64,000 bases of DNA. Source: Thermanaerothrix sp034436175. Lineage in GTDB: Bacteria; Chloroflexota; Anaerolineae; Anaerolineales; Anaerolineaceae. The DNA lies in assembly GCA_964427505.1 (NCBI GenBank), contig CAYRUO010000002.1, positions 1 to 64,000 of the forward strand, written 5' to 3'. The translations under genes and the position numbers were made by a program. Below are positions 8,250 through 16,110 of the stretch, in pieces. Each line of letters opens with the position of its first letter. Position 1 is the first letter of the stretch. Under the pieces are notes generated by a model. That model worked only from the letters and a program-made list of their open reading frames with translations, did no database searches and was not told the DNA's origin.

Positions 8250-8755
8250 TTTTGCGCCTCCGTAACCTCTGAAAAGCCGCTAAACGATTTTCGCAAGGGG
8301 TAAACCCCGCTAGGCCAACTATCCGGAAGAAGCAACCGGCTAGGATCCGGTGTTCCTATGATGCTGATGCCAAACATCTCGCTTAATTCGCGTTCAAATA
8401 AGGTCGCCGAAGGTAGAATATTGCAAATTGATGGGAGAGAGGCATCATTATAAGGAACACTAACGCGCAGAGTCAGGACTTTATCTTTCTCACAAAAGTG
8501 ATATAACACTTCAATTGTGCCTTCCTGGTTCTCTACGGATTCGGGTGGCGGTGTAGATGGACGATCCAAGCCGGTGATAGCGCTTAGGTAACCCCAGCGG
8601 GCATTCTTAAGTGCCTCAACCACTGCCAACAGATCCTCACGTCCGATCACCACATCCAGGCGGTTGGGTTGGGGGTTGTGTTCCTCTTTAACCCATGGAC
8701 GGATCACATCTAGCGCCTGTTTCAGAAGCGCATCCTGGGTTCCTTCTTGGTTCAT
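8246..8755 (-). CDS. NuoC/MbhK-like 30-kDa-type subunit
   Basis: 169-residue soluble subunit that packs against the catalytic large subunit in the peripheral arm. The family motif ERELSEMFGI is present near residues 122-131, followed by a PDPSRLLLPD segment matching the conserved C-terminal region. There are no cofactor-binding cysteines, as expected. It overlaps the genes on both sides by four bases, so it is probably translated together with the large subunit and the NuoB-like subunit. Confidence 0.88.
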   Translation of the reverse strand: MNQEGTQDALLKQALDVIRPWVKEEHNPQPNRLDVVIGREDLLAVVEALKNARWGYLSAITGLDRPSTPPPESVENQEGTIEVLYHFCEKDKVLTLRVSVPYNDASLPSICNILPSATLFERELSEMFGISIIGTPDPSRLLLPDSWPSGVYPLRKSFSGFSEVTEAQK

Positions 8756-9267
8756 TGTGTTCCTCCCGCCGTTTCGAATGCCGGTTGCGGTAAAGAGGCC
8801 ATTGAATCGGGTTTGCGCCCTGTTTTCAGGGCTTCGAGCAGTTGCACGATACCAAAAATAATCGCTTCTGGTTTAGGAGGGCAACCCGGAATATACATAT
8901 CAACCGGAATAACTTTTTCAATCCCTCCCAGGACGTTATAGCATCCTTGGAAGACTCCCCCAGAAATCCCGCATGAACCCACGACCACCACAAATTTGGG
9001 TTCTGGCATTTGTTCATAAATGCGAAGCAAACGGTCCCGGGATTGCAGGGTCACCGGCCCGGTGCAGATTAATACATCCGCGTGACGTGGACTACCTTGC
9101 AACTTAATCCCAAATCGTTCCACATCATAGCGCGGAGTCAGAGTGGCCAGGATCTCGATGTCACAACCGTTACAGGAACCACTGTTGTAGTGCAGTGCCC
9201 AGGGAGAATTTACTCTGGCCCAGGTTCGTATCTTGTCCAAAAAGCGTGATTCTTTTTTCTCACTCAT
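8752..9267 (-). CDS. [NiFe]-hydrogenase small subunit, NuoB/MbhJ-like
   Basis: 171-residue electron-transfer subunit binding the [4Fe-4S] cluster closest to the active site. Four ligands are visible: C32 and C35 (SCNGCDIE), C99 (GSCGISGG) and C129 (PGCPPKPE). The protein is short, with no extra ferredoxin clusters, typical of group 4 energy-converting hydrogenases rather than uptake enzymes. The gene lies between the NuoA-like and NuoC-like genes. Confidence 0.92.
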   Translation of the reverse strand: MSEKKESRFLDKIRTWARVNSPWALHYNSGSCNGCDIEILATLTPRYDVERFGIKLQGSPRHADVLICTGPVTLQSRDRLLRIYEQMPEPKFVVVVGSCGISGGVFQGCYNVLGGIEKVIPVDMYIPGCPPKPEAIIFGIVQLLEALKTGRKPDSMASLPQPAFETAGGTQ

Positions 9268-9291
9268 CTCTTTGCTCCTTTACGACTATTC

Positions 9292-9603
9292 CTAGCCCAA
9301 TATAACTGCCAGCAAAGTCAATAACACACCGATAAGATAAGGTAATATCCGGGGCGAGAAGTCCCCGGTACCAATGATCAGAACACCCAAATGAACCACG
9401 GCAAAGAAGAACGCGATCAGAAAGAAAGGCGAATATCCCGGTGCGGCAAAACTCAATTCCGCTTCCTCACCGCTGGCATAGGGACTGTCTTTGAGCGATG
9501 AGTGTTTTTCAGGCGGGGCGAGAAGTTTGCCCAATGCCAAAATTCCCAAAGAGACCACCAGATAAATTAGAAAAGCGAGAGGGGGAGTCAACAAAATATC
9601 CAT
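9292..9603 (-). CDS. NuoA-like membrane subunit
   Basis: 103-residue protein with three hydrophobic segments and the NuoA pattern: a loop with SPYASGEEAEL after the first helix, then YSPFFLIAFFFAVVHLGVLIIGT. In complex I this subunit lies at the junction of the membrane and peripheral arms. A stand-alone NuoA in a cluster with a nickel-binding large subunit gives a layout intermediate between complex I and compact hydrogenases. It is located between the NuoM/N-like and NuoB-like genes. Confidence 0.82.
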   Translation of the reverse strand: MDILLTPPLAFLIYLVVSLGILALGKLLAPPEKHSSLKDSPYASGEEAELSFAAPGYSPFFLIAFFFAVVHLGVLIIGTGDFSPRILPYLIGVLLTLLAVILG

Positions 9604-9618
9604 GAGCCTTCTCCCTGA

Positions 9619-11124
9619 TTAGCGTATGCCCAATCCCATTAGACTTGACGCGGCCCATTCATTGATGGGATTCATTAATGAGGGAACCAAGCCCAGTAAT
9701 AGAATACCCAAACCGAGGATGATTAACGGCAATACCATGAGCCCTGGGATGTGCCCACCTTTCTCCACAACTTCAGAGGGAGATTGCTGGTAAAGCCGGT
9801 TTACAATGGGAGCGTAATATCCCAGTGATAAGACGCTATTTAATCCTGCAAAGACCATTAGAGCAATCGAAGCGCCGGACTGGCTCATGAAACCACCTAC
9901 TAGGATTTGCCACTTGGACATAAAACCGGCCATGGGGGGCAATCCTCCCAGTCCTAACAGAGCAATTGCAAGGGTTAAACTGACCAGTGGGTAGCGGCGT
10001 GCTGCTCCTCTAACATCATCGAGCGTCAGTGGTGTATGCTGGTGTTGACTAATAACCAAGGCATACAGAAGTGCGCCTACGGCTAGAAAGGCTAATCCTT
10101 TCATGAGGGCATGGGTGAAAAGGTGGAACATTCCGCCGGCAATGGCTATGGGTTGATGATAGGCTAATCCAACTCCTATACCCGCCAACATATAGCCTAC
10201 TTGAGCCACACTGGAAAAAGCCAGCAATCGCTTGATTTGCTGTTGCCGAAGTGCCAACAGATTTCCTAAGAACATGTTGATCGCACCGAACCCCATCAAT
10301 AGCACACCCCACCAAGTGGCTTCTGCACCCAGTGCAAAGAGCGCACGCAACATGGCTACTAGCCCGGCTTCAATAACGATCCCCGAAAGCATGGCGCTGA
10401 TCCCACTGGGCGCTTGGGCATGAGCATCAGGAAGCCAAGTATGCATTGGCACGAGTGCAGCCTTGACCCCAAAGCCGATAATAAACAATACCCCGCTTCC
10501 GATAAGCGCAGGATTGAGTTCAACAAATCGGGCGCGTATACCATCCAGTTGAAGCGTCCCAGCATAGGCATAAGTGATGGCAATGGCGAGGAGGATCAGT
10601 ACCGATCCGACGGCACTCTGTACCAGGTACTTGACACCTGCTTCTAGCGAGCCCTGCTCTTGGGGATAAAAAGCCACTAAAAGATAGGTGCTAACCGCCA
10701 TCAGTTCAAACCAGATCCAGAGGTTGAATAGGTCATTGGCTGAACCAAGTCCAATGATGGCGCCGACCATAAGCAGAAGCAGTGAAAAATACTTATCCTG
10801 GGCTTTTTCGTCGCGAATATAAGGGCCAGAAAATAAAGCCACCAAAGTTGCCAATAAAATAACAGTAAAGGCTAACAGAAATGACAGTCCATCCCAGTGC
10901 AGTACAATAGATCCAACCCATATCCACAAAGAATCCCCTGCGGGATTTTGCGTCCAAAAGACAATTAGGCCAAGCAAACACACCAATAATATGATTAGGG
11001 TGATCCATTGGCCAAGGCGCGGGTTTGACCCACGGCGTAAGAGGATACGATCCCCAAGGTATGCAAGGGGTGCTCCAATAAACGGCAGGGTTAAGAGTCC
11101 TATTACAGCCATGCTAGCATCCAT
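9619..11124 (-). CDS. Proton/sodium-antiporter-like subunit, NuoM/NuoN/MrpD family
   Basis: 501-residue membrane protein with about 14 hydrophobic segments, one of two antiporter-like ion-pumping subunits in the operon. Family motifs include HTWLPDAHAQAPSGISAMLSG near residue 230 and HLFTHALMKGLAFLAVGALL near residue 335, with the conserved Lys and His of the transport channel. It starts right after the NuoL-like gene, with a GGAGG about ten bases before the ATG. The ion moved (H+ or Na+) cannot be told from what I see. Confidence 0.88.
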   Translation of the reverse strand: MDASMAVIGLLTLPFIGAPLAYLGDRILLRRGSNPRLGQWITLIILLVCLLGLIVFWTQNPAGDSLWIWVGSIVLHWDGLSFLLAFTVILLATLVALFSGPYIRDEKAQDKYFSLLLLMVGAIIGLGSANDLFNLWIWFELMAVSTYLLVAFYPQEQGSLEAGVKYLVQSAVGSVLILLAIAITYAYAGTLQLDGIRARFVELNPALIGSGVLFIIGFGVKAALVPMHTWLPDAHAQAPSGISAMLSGIVIEAGLVAMLRALFALGAEATWWGVLLMGFGAINMFLGNLLALRQQQIKRLLAFSSVAQVGYMLAGIGVGLAYHQPIAIAGGMFHLFTHALMKGLAFLAVGALLYALVISQHQHTPLTLDDVRGAARRYPLVSLTLAIALLGLGGLPPMAGFMSKWQILVGGFMSQSGASIALMVFAGLNSVLSLGYYAPIVNRLYQQSPSEVVEKGGHIPGLMVLPLIILGLGILLLGLVPSLMNPINEWAASSLMGLGIR

Positions 11125-12927
11125 TTAGCCGATCCTCCCCAGCAAGGTCAGGATAAGGACCACCAGCCAACCCAATAGAACCGCCAAAACGTTCCATGCT
11201 AGATATCCGGTTTGTGTGACTCGTAGGGCTTCACCGGTTTTTTGAACGGATTTCACAATAGCGTCATTGATGGCATCGAATCCAAAGGTGCTTTGCGCCG
11301 CCTGTTCCACGCCTTTGAAGGTCGCAATAAGCACACTTAATCGCTTCCGTCCCAACCAAGATACTCCTCCGAGTATGACCACCAGCAGTACTATGTAGGT
11401 AAAGGGCTGGCGTAAAACCTCTAACCCTACTTCCAAGGTCATTCCAATAGTGGAATGAACGGATTCTGCCATGTGAAGCCAAGTTTCATCAAACTCGAAT
11501 TTATGGAACGGCAAGCTGGTTTTCAGAGCCTGGTAGAACGGCCCTAACAGAAGCCAGGTGCTCAGTGAGCCAACTGCAAGAGGAAATAGGGCGGTTTTCA
11601 TGGCATTCCCGGCATCGTGAACATGATGATCTCTCCTGGCTTGACCATAGAAAACCAAGATGACCATGCGCAGGGTATAGGCTGCTGTTAGGCCCGCACT
11701 CAAAATCATTAACGCGGCGATCCAAGATGGGTTACCATGCCCAAGCCCAATCTCAAGGATCAATTCCTTACTCCAAAAACCGTTAAAGATAGGGAGACCT
11801 GCCAAGGCAAGCGCGCCTAAGATAAACACTGTCCGGGTAAAGGGCATCCTCTTGCCCAGCCCCCCCATCTCGCGCATGTCCCGGGTACCTAAAGCATGAA
11901 TGACTGCACCTGCACCCAAAAAGAGCAGTGCCTTGAAGACAGAATGACTCATAAGATGGAACTGACTAGCAAAGACCCCTCCAGCACCCACCGCATATAC
12001 CATAAAACCCAATTGGCTTACGGTGGAGTAAGCCAGGACGCGCTTCAAATCAAAGGCCACCAATGCCATTAGGGCTGCGAGAAGGGCCGATAGCATTCCT
12101 ACAATCATAACGGCTAGTTTCCAACCTGGCACCGCCTCGAACGCCGGATAAAACCGAGCCAGTAAGTAAACACCGGCATTGACCATCGTTGCCGCATGGA
12201 TGAGCGCACTTATCGGCGTTGGGGCTTCCATGGCGTCCGGTAACCAGGTTTGAAACGGAAATTGGGCAGATTTTGCCGCCGCGGCGATCAAGAAACCGAA
12301 GGCCATCCAATTTAGCACCGAGGCCGGGAGAACGCCAGGATTACTCAGAAATGAATTAATCTCATAACTTCCGGTATAGGTATATAGTAAAAGGGCGCCA
12401 AAGAGCAATCCCAGTCCGCCAAATTGAGTCATGATCAGTGCCTTGATTCCACCGCGGACAGCCTTGGGGTCGTCATTGTGAAATGCGATCAGGGCATAAG
12501 AGCACAGCGCAGTAAGTTCCCAGAATACAAACATCCAAAGTAGACTGGTGGTTAGCACCAACCCAACCATCGAACCGATAAAGAAAAGGACAAAGGCGTA
12601 ATATCGTCCCAATGAATGCTCACCATGCATGTAATCCACAGAGAAGATAACGGCCAGCGAGCCAATCACCGTAGCGACCACAGCCAGAAAAACGCCTAAT
12701 CCATCGGTGGCTAAACGAAAGTCGTCAAAAACACCGCCGAGGGGGAGCATCAGGGTAAGTCGCTGTGTGCTATACGGAATCAACATCAAGCCGGCGCCAG
12801 CGGACAGCACTGAGAAGAAAACCGCTAGACTATGCTGGAATTTGGGGCGGCGATCTCCTACCATCCAAACGCCGATGCATCCCAACCAGGGGACGCCAAT
12901 GGGAAGGAGGAGTAACCAGTTGGGCAC
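11125..12927 (-). CDS. Proton/sodium-antiporter-like subunit, NuoL/MrpA family
   Basis: About 600-residue membrane protein of the NuoL type: TWLPDAMEAPTPISALIHAATMVNAG, HLMSHSVFKALLFLGAGAVIH, and a long C-terminal part carrying the amphipathic helix region. A GTG at 12936 is possible, but the GGAGG (12938-12942) would then almost touch it. The GTG at 12927 lies about eight bases after that GGAGG and gives MPNWLLLLP, so I choose it. The ribosome site lies at the end of the NuoK-like gene, suggesting translational coupling. It forms the distal ion-pumping module with the NuoM/N-like subunit. Confidence 0.9.
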   Translation of the reverse strand: MPNWLLLLPIGVPWLGCIGVWMVGDRRPKFQHSLAVFFSVLSAGAGLMLIPYSTQRLTLMLPLGGVFDDFRLATDGLGVFLAVVATVIGSLAVIFSVDYMHGEHSLGRYYAFVLFFIGSMVGLVLTTSLLWMFVFWELTALCSYALIAFHNDDPKAVRGGIKALIMTQFGGLGLLFGALLLYTYTGSYEINSFLSNPGVLPASVLNWMAFGFLIAAAAKSAQFPFQTWLPDAMEAPTPISALIHAATMVNAGVYLLARFYPAFEAVPGWKLAVMIVGMLSALLAALMALVAFDLKRVLAYSTVSQLGFMVYAVGAGGVFASQFHLMSHSVFKALLFLGAGAVIHALGTRDMREMGGLGKRMPFTRTVFILGALALAGLPIFNGFWSKELILEIGLGHGNPSWIAALMILSAGLTAAYTLRMVILVFYGQARRDHHVHDAGNAMKTALFPLAVGSLSTWLLLGPFYQALKTSLPFHKFEFDETWLHMAESVHSTIGMTLEVGLEVLRQPFTYIVLLVVILGGVSWLGRKRLSVLIATFKGVEQAAQSTFGFDAINDAIVKSVQKTGEALRVTQTGYLAWNVLAVLLGWLVVLILTLLGRIG

Positions 12928-12932
12928 CGCAA

Positions 12933-13244
12933 TCACCTCCGCAATGTGGTTAAGGCTTGGGGATCGAGGCTTCCAAAACGCTTGTGCACTTGAACCGTAA
13001 GCGCTAAGGCGACAACCGCAACAATGGTATCCACAACGATAACGGTGAGTGCTAGGCTTTGGCCTAGTCCAATGTTACCGCTGACTCGCCCGGCGAGCAC
13101 GAAAGCTAATAGTACGCCCTTGACCATAATTTGCATTCCGACCACAATTTTGATCAGATTACGCGAGACAATGATGGCATAAATCCCAATCCCGACCAAA
13201 CCCAATATGGTCAGGGCAACGATGATCCCATCAGGGTAATTCAT
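12933..13244 (-). CDS. NuoK/MrpC-like membrane subunit
   Basis: 103-residue protein with three membrane segments. The central YAIIVSRNLIKIVVGMQIM and MVKGVLLAFVLAG stretches match NuoK/MrpC. A longer frame runs to 13448, but it lies within the previous gene and looks non-native. The ATG at 13244 follows an AAGGAGG ribosome site (at about 13251-13257) at good spacing, so the start is well supported. It begins four bases after the stop of the NuoJ-like gene. Confidence 0.88.
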   Translation of the reverse strand: MNYPDGIIVALTILGLVGIGIYAIIVSRNLIKIVVGMQIMVKGVLLAFVLAGRVSGNIGLGQSLALTVIVVDTIVAVVALALTVQVHKRFGSLDPQALTTLRR

Positions 13245-13248
13245 CGGA

Positions 13249-13734
13249 TTATTCCTCCTTTTTAGCCGATTCATGTGAGGCTGAGCGGAAAAGCCCCAAA
13301 ACTGTAAGCGCTCCGGCGAAAATGAGGAAAGCCTGTAGCCAGGTATCCAGACGCCGTAGATCCCAAAAAATCGTGAGTAATGGCAAGGTCTCGGGATTGG
13401 ATGGGGACAGTAATGAACGCGGGAATACCAAATAGGCGGTAATACCACTGCAGGCTAGGATCAAAGTCAGAGCAAGCCACTTGAACACGGAATTCGCGAC
13501 CGGAAGTGCCTCGTCTCCGGTTAGGTTAATCGCAAAAACAAAGAGCACGGTAACTAGCCCCGCCCCCACGCTCAGTTCAATGACGGCAATGAAGGGCGCT
13601 CCTAACAGATACATATCTAAAGCAACCAACGCACTTGCTAGGGCTAACCAAATAGCGGAGATCAACATGCGTTTCGATGTGACCGCTGCAACAGCACAGC
13701 CTAACGCCCCCACCCCTACCAGTGCATAAAGCAT
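13249..13734 (-). CDS. NuoJ/MrpB (DUF4040)-like membrane subunit
   Basis: 161-residue membrane protein, first gene of the hydrogenase operon, with about five hydrophobic segments. The core (YLLGAPFIAVIELSVGAGL, then VTVLFVFAINL) reads like the DUF4040 domain of MbhD/MrpB, while its position just before NuoK and its length fit NuoJ. I call it a NuoJ-like subunit with an Mrp-type core. A GAGGAGG precedes the ATG. Confidence 0.75.
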   Translation of the reverse strand: MLYALVGVGALGCAVAAVTSKRMLISAIWLALASALVALDMYLLGAPFIAVIELSVGAGLVTVLFVFAINLTGDEALPVANSVFKWLALTLILACSGITAYLVFPRSLLSPSNPETLPLLTIFWDLRRLDTWLQAFLIFAGALTVLGLFRSASHESAKKEE

Positions 13735-13767
13735 ACGCTACCTCCTCGCCTCAACGTTGACTAATCA

Positions 13768-13797
13768 TGTATACAACAAGTTTGTGCTTTTTGTCAC
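13768..13797 (-). promoter_or_regulatory. Possible promoter of the hydrogenase operon
   Basis: On the minus strand GTGACA (13792-13797) and TATACA (13768-13773) are separated by 18 bases, about 30 bases before the first gene. Just upstream, 13796-13813 reads TTGTGATGACTTACACGT on the minus strand, which has one good half of a Rex-type site (TTGTGA) and a poor second half. Both calls are tentative. Confidence 0.35.
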
Positions 13798-13956
13798 GTG
13801 TAAGTCATCACAAGAATTTGGGCTAATCTTCATAAGTTACCCCATTGAGCATTTACCATATGGTCAAGAACGTATAGATTTAGGATCATTGTATAATCCA
13901 AACATTGTGAAGATACCCAATTCTGAAATGAAAATGATTCTCCCCCACTGAGTAAA

Positions 13957-14607
13957 GTGATGCCCCAAACAACCCCGGATTCCCATGACATTCACGAGTA
14001 TATTGCCCATCTTTTTGCCCAAGAAGATGAAATTTTGCGCTGGGTACGTGAAAGTCTGATCGAGCAGGGGCTTCCGGATGTTGCCATTACTCCGGAGGAA
14101 GGTGCATTTCTGAGTTTGCTGGTGCGTTTATGCCGAGCACACCACGTACTGGAAATCGGAACGCTGGCCGGTTACAGCACGCTGTGGATCGCACGCGCGC
14201 TTCCACCAGATGGAATCGTGGTCACTATTGAGAAGTCGGCTCGACATGCGGCGTTAGCCCGACAAAATTTTGAGCGGGCAGGCCTGGCAGGCCAAATTCT
14301 CCTTCTTGAAGGTGAAGCCAAGCGCTTGCTCTCCAAGGCAGCGCGTTGGGGGCCGTTTGACTTTGTTTTCATAGATGCTGATAAAGAGGGCTATCCCTAT
14401 TATTATGACTGCGCCCTAAATCTGGTCCCCTCCGGCGGGGTGATCGCGTTCCATAATGCGCTGTGGGGGGGGAGTGTTGCCCTGCCCTTCCATGGCCCTG
14501 TTATTGACGCCATACGGGATTTTAATCGTATGGTTGCCAATGACCCTCGCGTTGTAGCACACCTTTACCCTGCTGGTGATGGTACCTTGATCGCAGTAAA
14601 GCGCTAA
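13957..14607 (+). CDS. SAM-dependent O-methyltransferase (COMT-like family 3)
   Basis: 216-residue class I methyltransferase. The SAM-binding loop is VLEIGTLAGYSTLWIARALP (near residues 67-86), followed by an acidic VTIEKS end of beta-2 and an FIDADKEGYPYYYD segment. In most members the metal is also held by an Asp-Asn pair before LW; here that spot reads FHNALWGG, so His replaces the Asp, which may alter metal use. The substrate is unknown. Start is GTG at 13957 or ATG at 13960; no good ribosome site. A TATAAT at 13892-13897 may be the -10 box. It converges with serC across a shared terminator. Confidence 0.85.
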   Translation: MMPQTTPDSHDIHEYIAHLFAQEDEILRWVRESLIEQGLPDVAITPEEGAFLSLLVRLCRAHHVLEIGTLAGYSTLWIARALPPDGIVVTIEKSARHAALARQNFERAGLAGQILLLEGEAKRLLSKAARWGPFDFVFIDADKEGYPYYYDCALNLVPSGGVIAFHNALWGGSVALPFHGPVIDAIRDFNRMVANDPRVVAHLYPAGDGTLIAVKR

Positions 14608-14609
14608 AA

Positions 14610-14657
14610 CCCAAGCCCCCTGCCATAATGGAAGCAAGGGGCTTGGGGAAGTTTTTG
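14610..14657. terminator. Terminator between converging methyltransferase and serC genes
   Basis: CCCAAGCCCC (14610-14619) pairs with GGGGCTTGGG (14638-14647), followed by GAAGTTTTTG. On the other strand the stem is followed by GTTTTAG, so it may work both ways. Confidence 0.8.
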
Positions 14658-14667
14658 CCTATTGTGT

Positions 14668-15765
14668 TTATCCGTATCGCTGTTGGAAGTCCTTCATAAA
14701 GTCCACCAGTGCACGAGCGGACTCTAACGGAAGCGCATTATAAAGTGAAGCCCGCAAGCCGCCAACGGAACGGTGACCCTTCAGCCCGATCAAGTCGGCC
14801 TTTTTGGCTTCCTTGACGAAGATTTCCTCCAAATCTTCACTGGGCAAGCGGAAGGGGATGTTCATGATGGAGCGTGCCTCGGGACGCGCATGACCACGGT
14901 AGAAACCACCGCTTTCATCAATCACTTTATATACCATATCGGCTTTCTGGCGGTTAATTTCGTACATTTTTGATACACCACCCAAGCCTTTCAGCCATTT
15001 CAGGACTAAACCGGTGATATATATGGCGTAGCAAGGCGGCGTGTTATGGAGCGATCCGCTTTCTGCCAGCACCTTATAATCCAGCATCACCGGCAGTTTT
15101 TCCGGTACCCGGGCGAGTAGATCCTCTCGCACAATCACAATCGTGACGCCAGCGGGACCGGCATTTTTCTGAGCGCCGGCGTAAATAACGCCGTATTTGC
15201 TGACGTCAATCGGCTGACTTAAGAAATCGGATGACATGTCGCATACTAAAGGGACTCCCTCGGGCACAGTCGGTTCTCGTTTGAACTCAACGCCATGGAT
15301 GGTTTCGTTGTGGCAAAAGTGAACGTAGGCGGCGTTGGGATCAAATGAAAGTTCACTGTCCTCGGGTAATCGGGTGAAGTTTTCGCTTTCCCCGTTAAAA
15401 ACCACACGCGTGTTGCCCAATTTCTGCGCCTCTTTGAGCGCGGTACGGCTCCAAGCGCCGGTCACAATGTAATCAGCAGAAGCACCAGCTGGCCGCAAGT
15501 TCATCGCCACCATAGCGAACTGCAATGACGCTCCACCCTGCAAGAACATGACCTTGTAGTTTTGGGGAATTCCCATAAGTTCGCGCAGATCGGCTTCGGC
15601 AGTTTGGATGATGGCCTCAAACTCTTTAGAACGGTGAGACATTTCCATTACCGACATACCGGTGCCCTGATAGTCGAGCATCTCTCGCTGTGCTTGCTCC
15701 AAAACCGGCACCGGCAGGACCGAAGGACCGGGATTGAAATTATGGACGCGTTTATAGGTGTTCAT
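14668..15765 (-). CDS. serC: Phosphoserine aminotransferase
   Basis: 365-residue PLP enzyme that converts 3-phosphohydroxypyruvate plus glutamate to phosphoserine in serine synthesis. Family features are the NFNPGPSVLP start, GMSVMEMSHRS near residue 36, FLQGGASLQFAMVAMNL near 74-90, and the PLP-binding Lys200 in YAGAQKNAGPAG. Length is normal. It is transcribed away from the aromatic operon, with about 160 bases between its start and the opposing aro promoter. An AT-rich stretch (15836-15850) may hold its -10 box, but no clear -35 is visible. Confidence 0.95.
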   Translation of the reverse strand: MNTYKRVHNFNPGPSVLPVPVLEQAQREMLDYQGTGMSVMEMSHRSKEFEAIIQTAEADLRELMGIPQNYKVMFLQGGASLQFAMVAMNLRPAGASADYIVTGAWSRTALKEAQKLGNTRVVFNGESENFTRLPEDSELSFDPNAAYVHFCHNETIHGVEFKREPTVPEGVPLVCDMSSDFLSQPIDVSKYGVIYAGAQKNAGPAGVTIVIVREDLLARVPEKLPVMLDYKVLAESGSLHNTPPCYAIYITGLVLKWLKGLGGVSKMYEINRQKADMVYKVIDESGGFYRGHARPEARSIMNIPFRLPSEDLEEIFVKEAKKADLIGLKGHRSVGGLRASLYNALPLESARALVDFMKDFQQRYG

Positions 15766-15922
15766 TGGGGAACCTCACAGTCTGGGAAATCTTGGAATTG
15801 GTGTGGCCCTGAACGAGTTCATACCTGGTGGGCTTATATATTATCATACCCCAATTTTGTGGAAGTGGTGTAAAAATTTGTCTAACAATTTTCTGGATTC
15901 CAATTTACGCAGCCCCCAAACC

Positions 15923-15951
15923 TTGACAAATTTGAGGTAAGTGATTAATAT
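15923..15951 (+). promoter_or_regulatory. Sigma-70-type promoter of the aromatic operon
   Basis: Consensus TTGACA (15923-15928), a 17-base spacer and TAATAT (15946-15951). Transcription should start near 15958, giving a leader of about 209 bases before aroH that contains the leader peptide and attenuator. Confidence 0.8.
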
Positions 15952-15989
15952 AGCCCGCAATTCTACACCTGAGAATCAATTCACCCCTT

Positions 15990-16073
15990 ATGTCACGGTT
16001 TGCCTTTTTCTATTACTACTTTTATTGGGCCCCTCCTAGGAGCAGGTTGCTCCAAGAAGGTGGTTGGCCGTAG
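15990..16073 (+). CDS. Aromatic-operon leader peptide (27 aa)
   Basis: A short frame from ATG 15990 to TAG 16071-16073 encodes a 27-residue peptide with FAFFYYYFYW at residues 4-13: four Phe, four Tyr and one Trp among ten residues (codons 15999-16028), with a second Trp at residue 26. Such a run of pathway end products ahead of the pathway operon is the mark of a leader peptide for ribosome-stalling attenuation. The start lies about 32 bases after the predicted transcription start; the ribosome site is weak (GAGAA at a long spacing). The peptide itself probably has no other job. Confidence 0.85.
   Translation: MSRFAFFYYYFYWAPPRSRLLQEGGWP
16039..16053 (+). repeat. Antiterminator arm A
   Basis: GGAGCAGGTTGCTCC. 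It is self-complementary (GGAGCA/TGCTCC around a GGT loop) and the exact reverse complement of the 15 bases at 16119-16133. The loops (GGT and ACC) are also complementary. Confidence 0.8.
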
Positions 16074-16110
16074 GTAGTGGTAGAAAGAGGCAACCCCTGA
16101 ATTGGTAAAG

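Noticed and set aside
12933..13448. 171-residue version of the NuoK-like protein
   Set aside because: The extra N-terminal part overlaps the NuoJ-like gene in another frame; a strong ribosome site marks the ATG at 13244.
5742..13734. Respiratory complex I
   Set aside because: NuoE, F and G are absent and the D-like subunit keeps all four nickel-binding cysteines.
13796..13813. Rex operator upstream of the hydrogenase operon
   Set aside because: Only one half-site is good; the second half matches poorly, so I do not claim it as a site.
13757..13951. 64-residue plus-strand frame before the methyltransferase
   Set aside because: No ribosome site, no family resemblance, and it lies across the divergent promoter region.
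16054..16075. T-box-like GAAGGTGGTTGGCCG in the aro leader
   Set aside because: It lacks the conserved ACC core of a T-box and lies inside the leader-peptide frame; the peptide and exact A/B complementarity explain the leader better.
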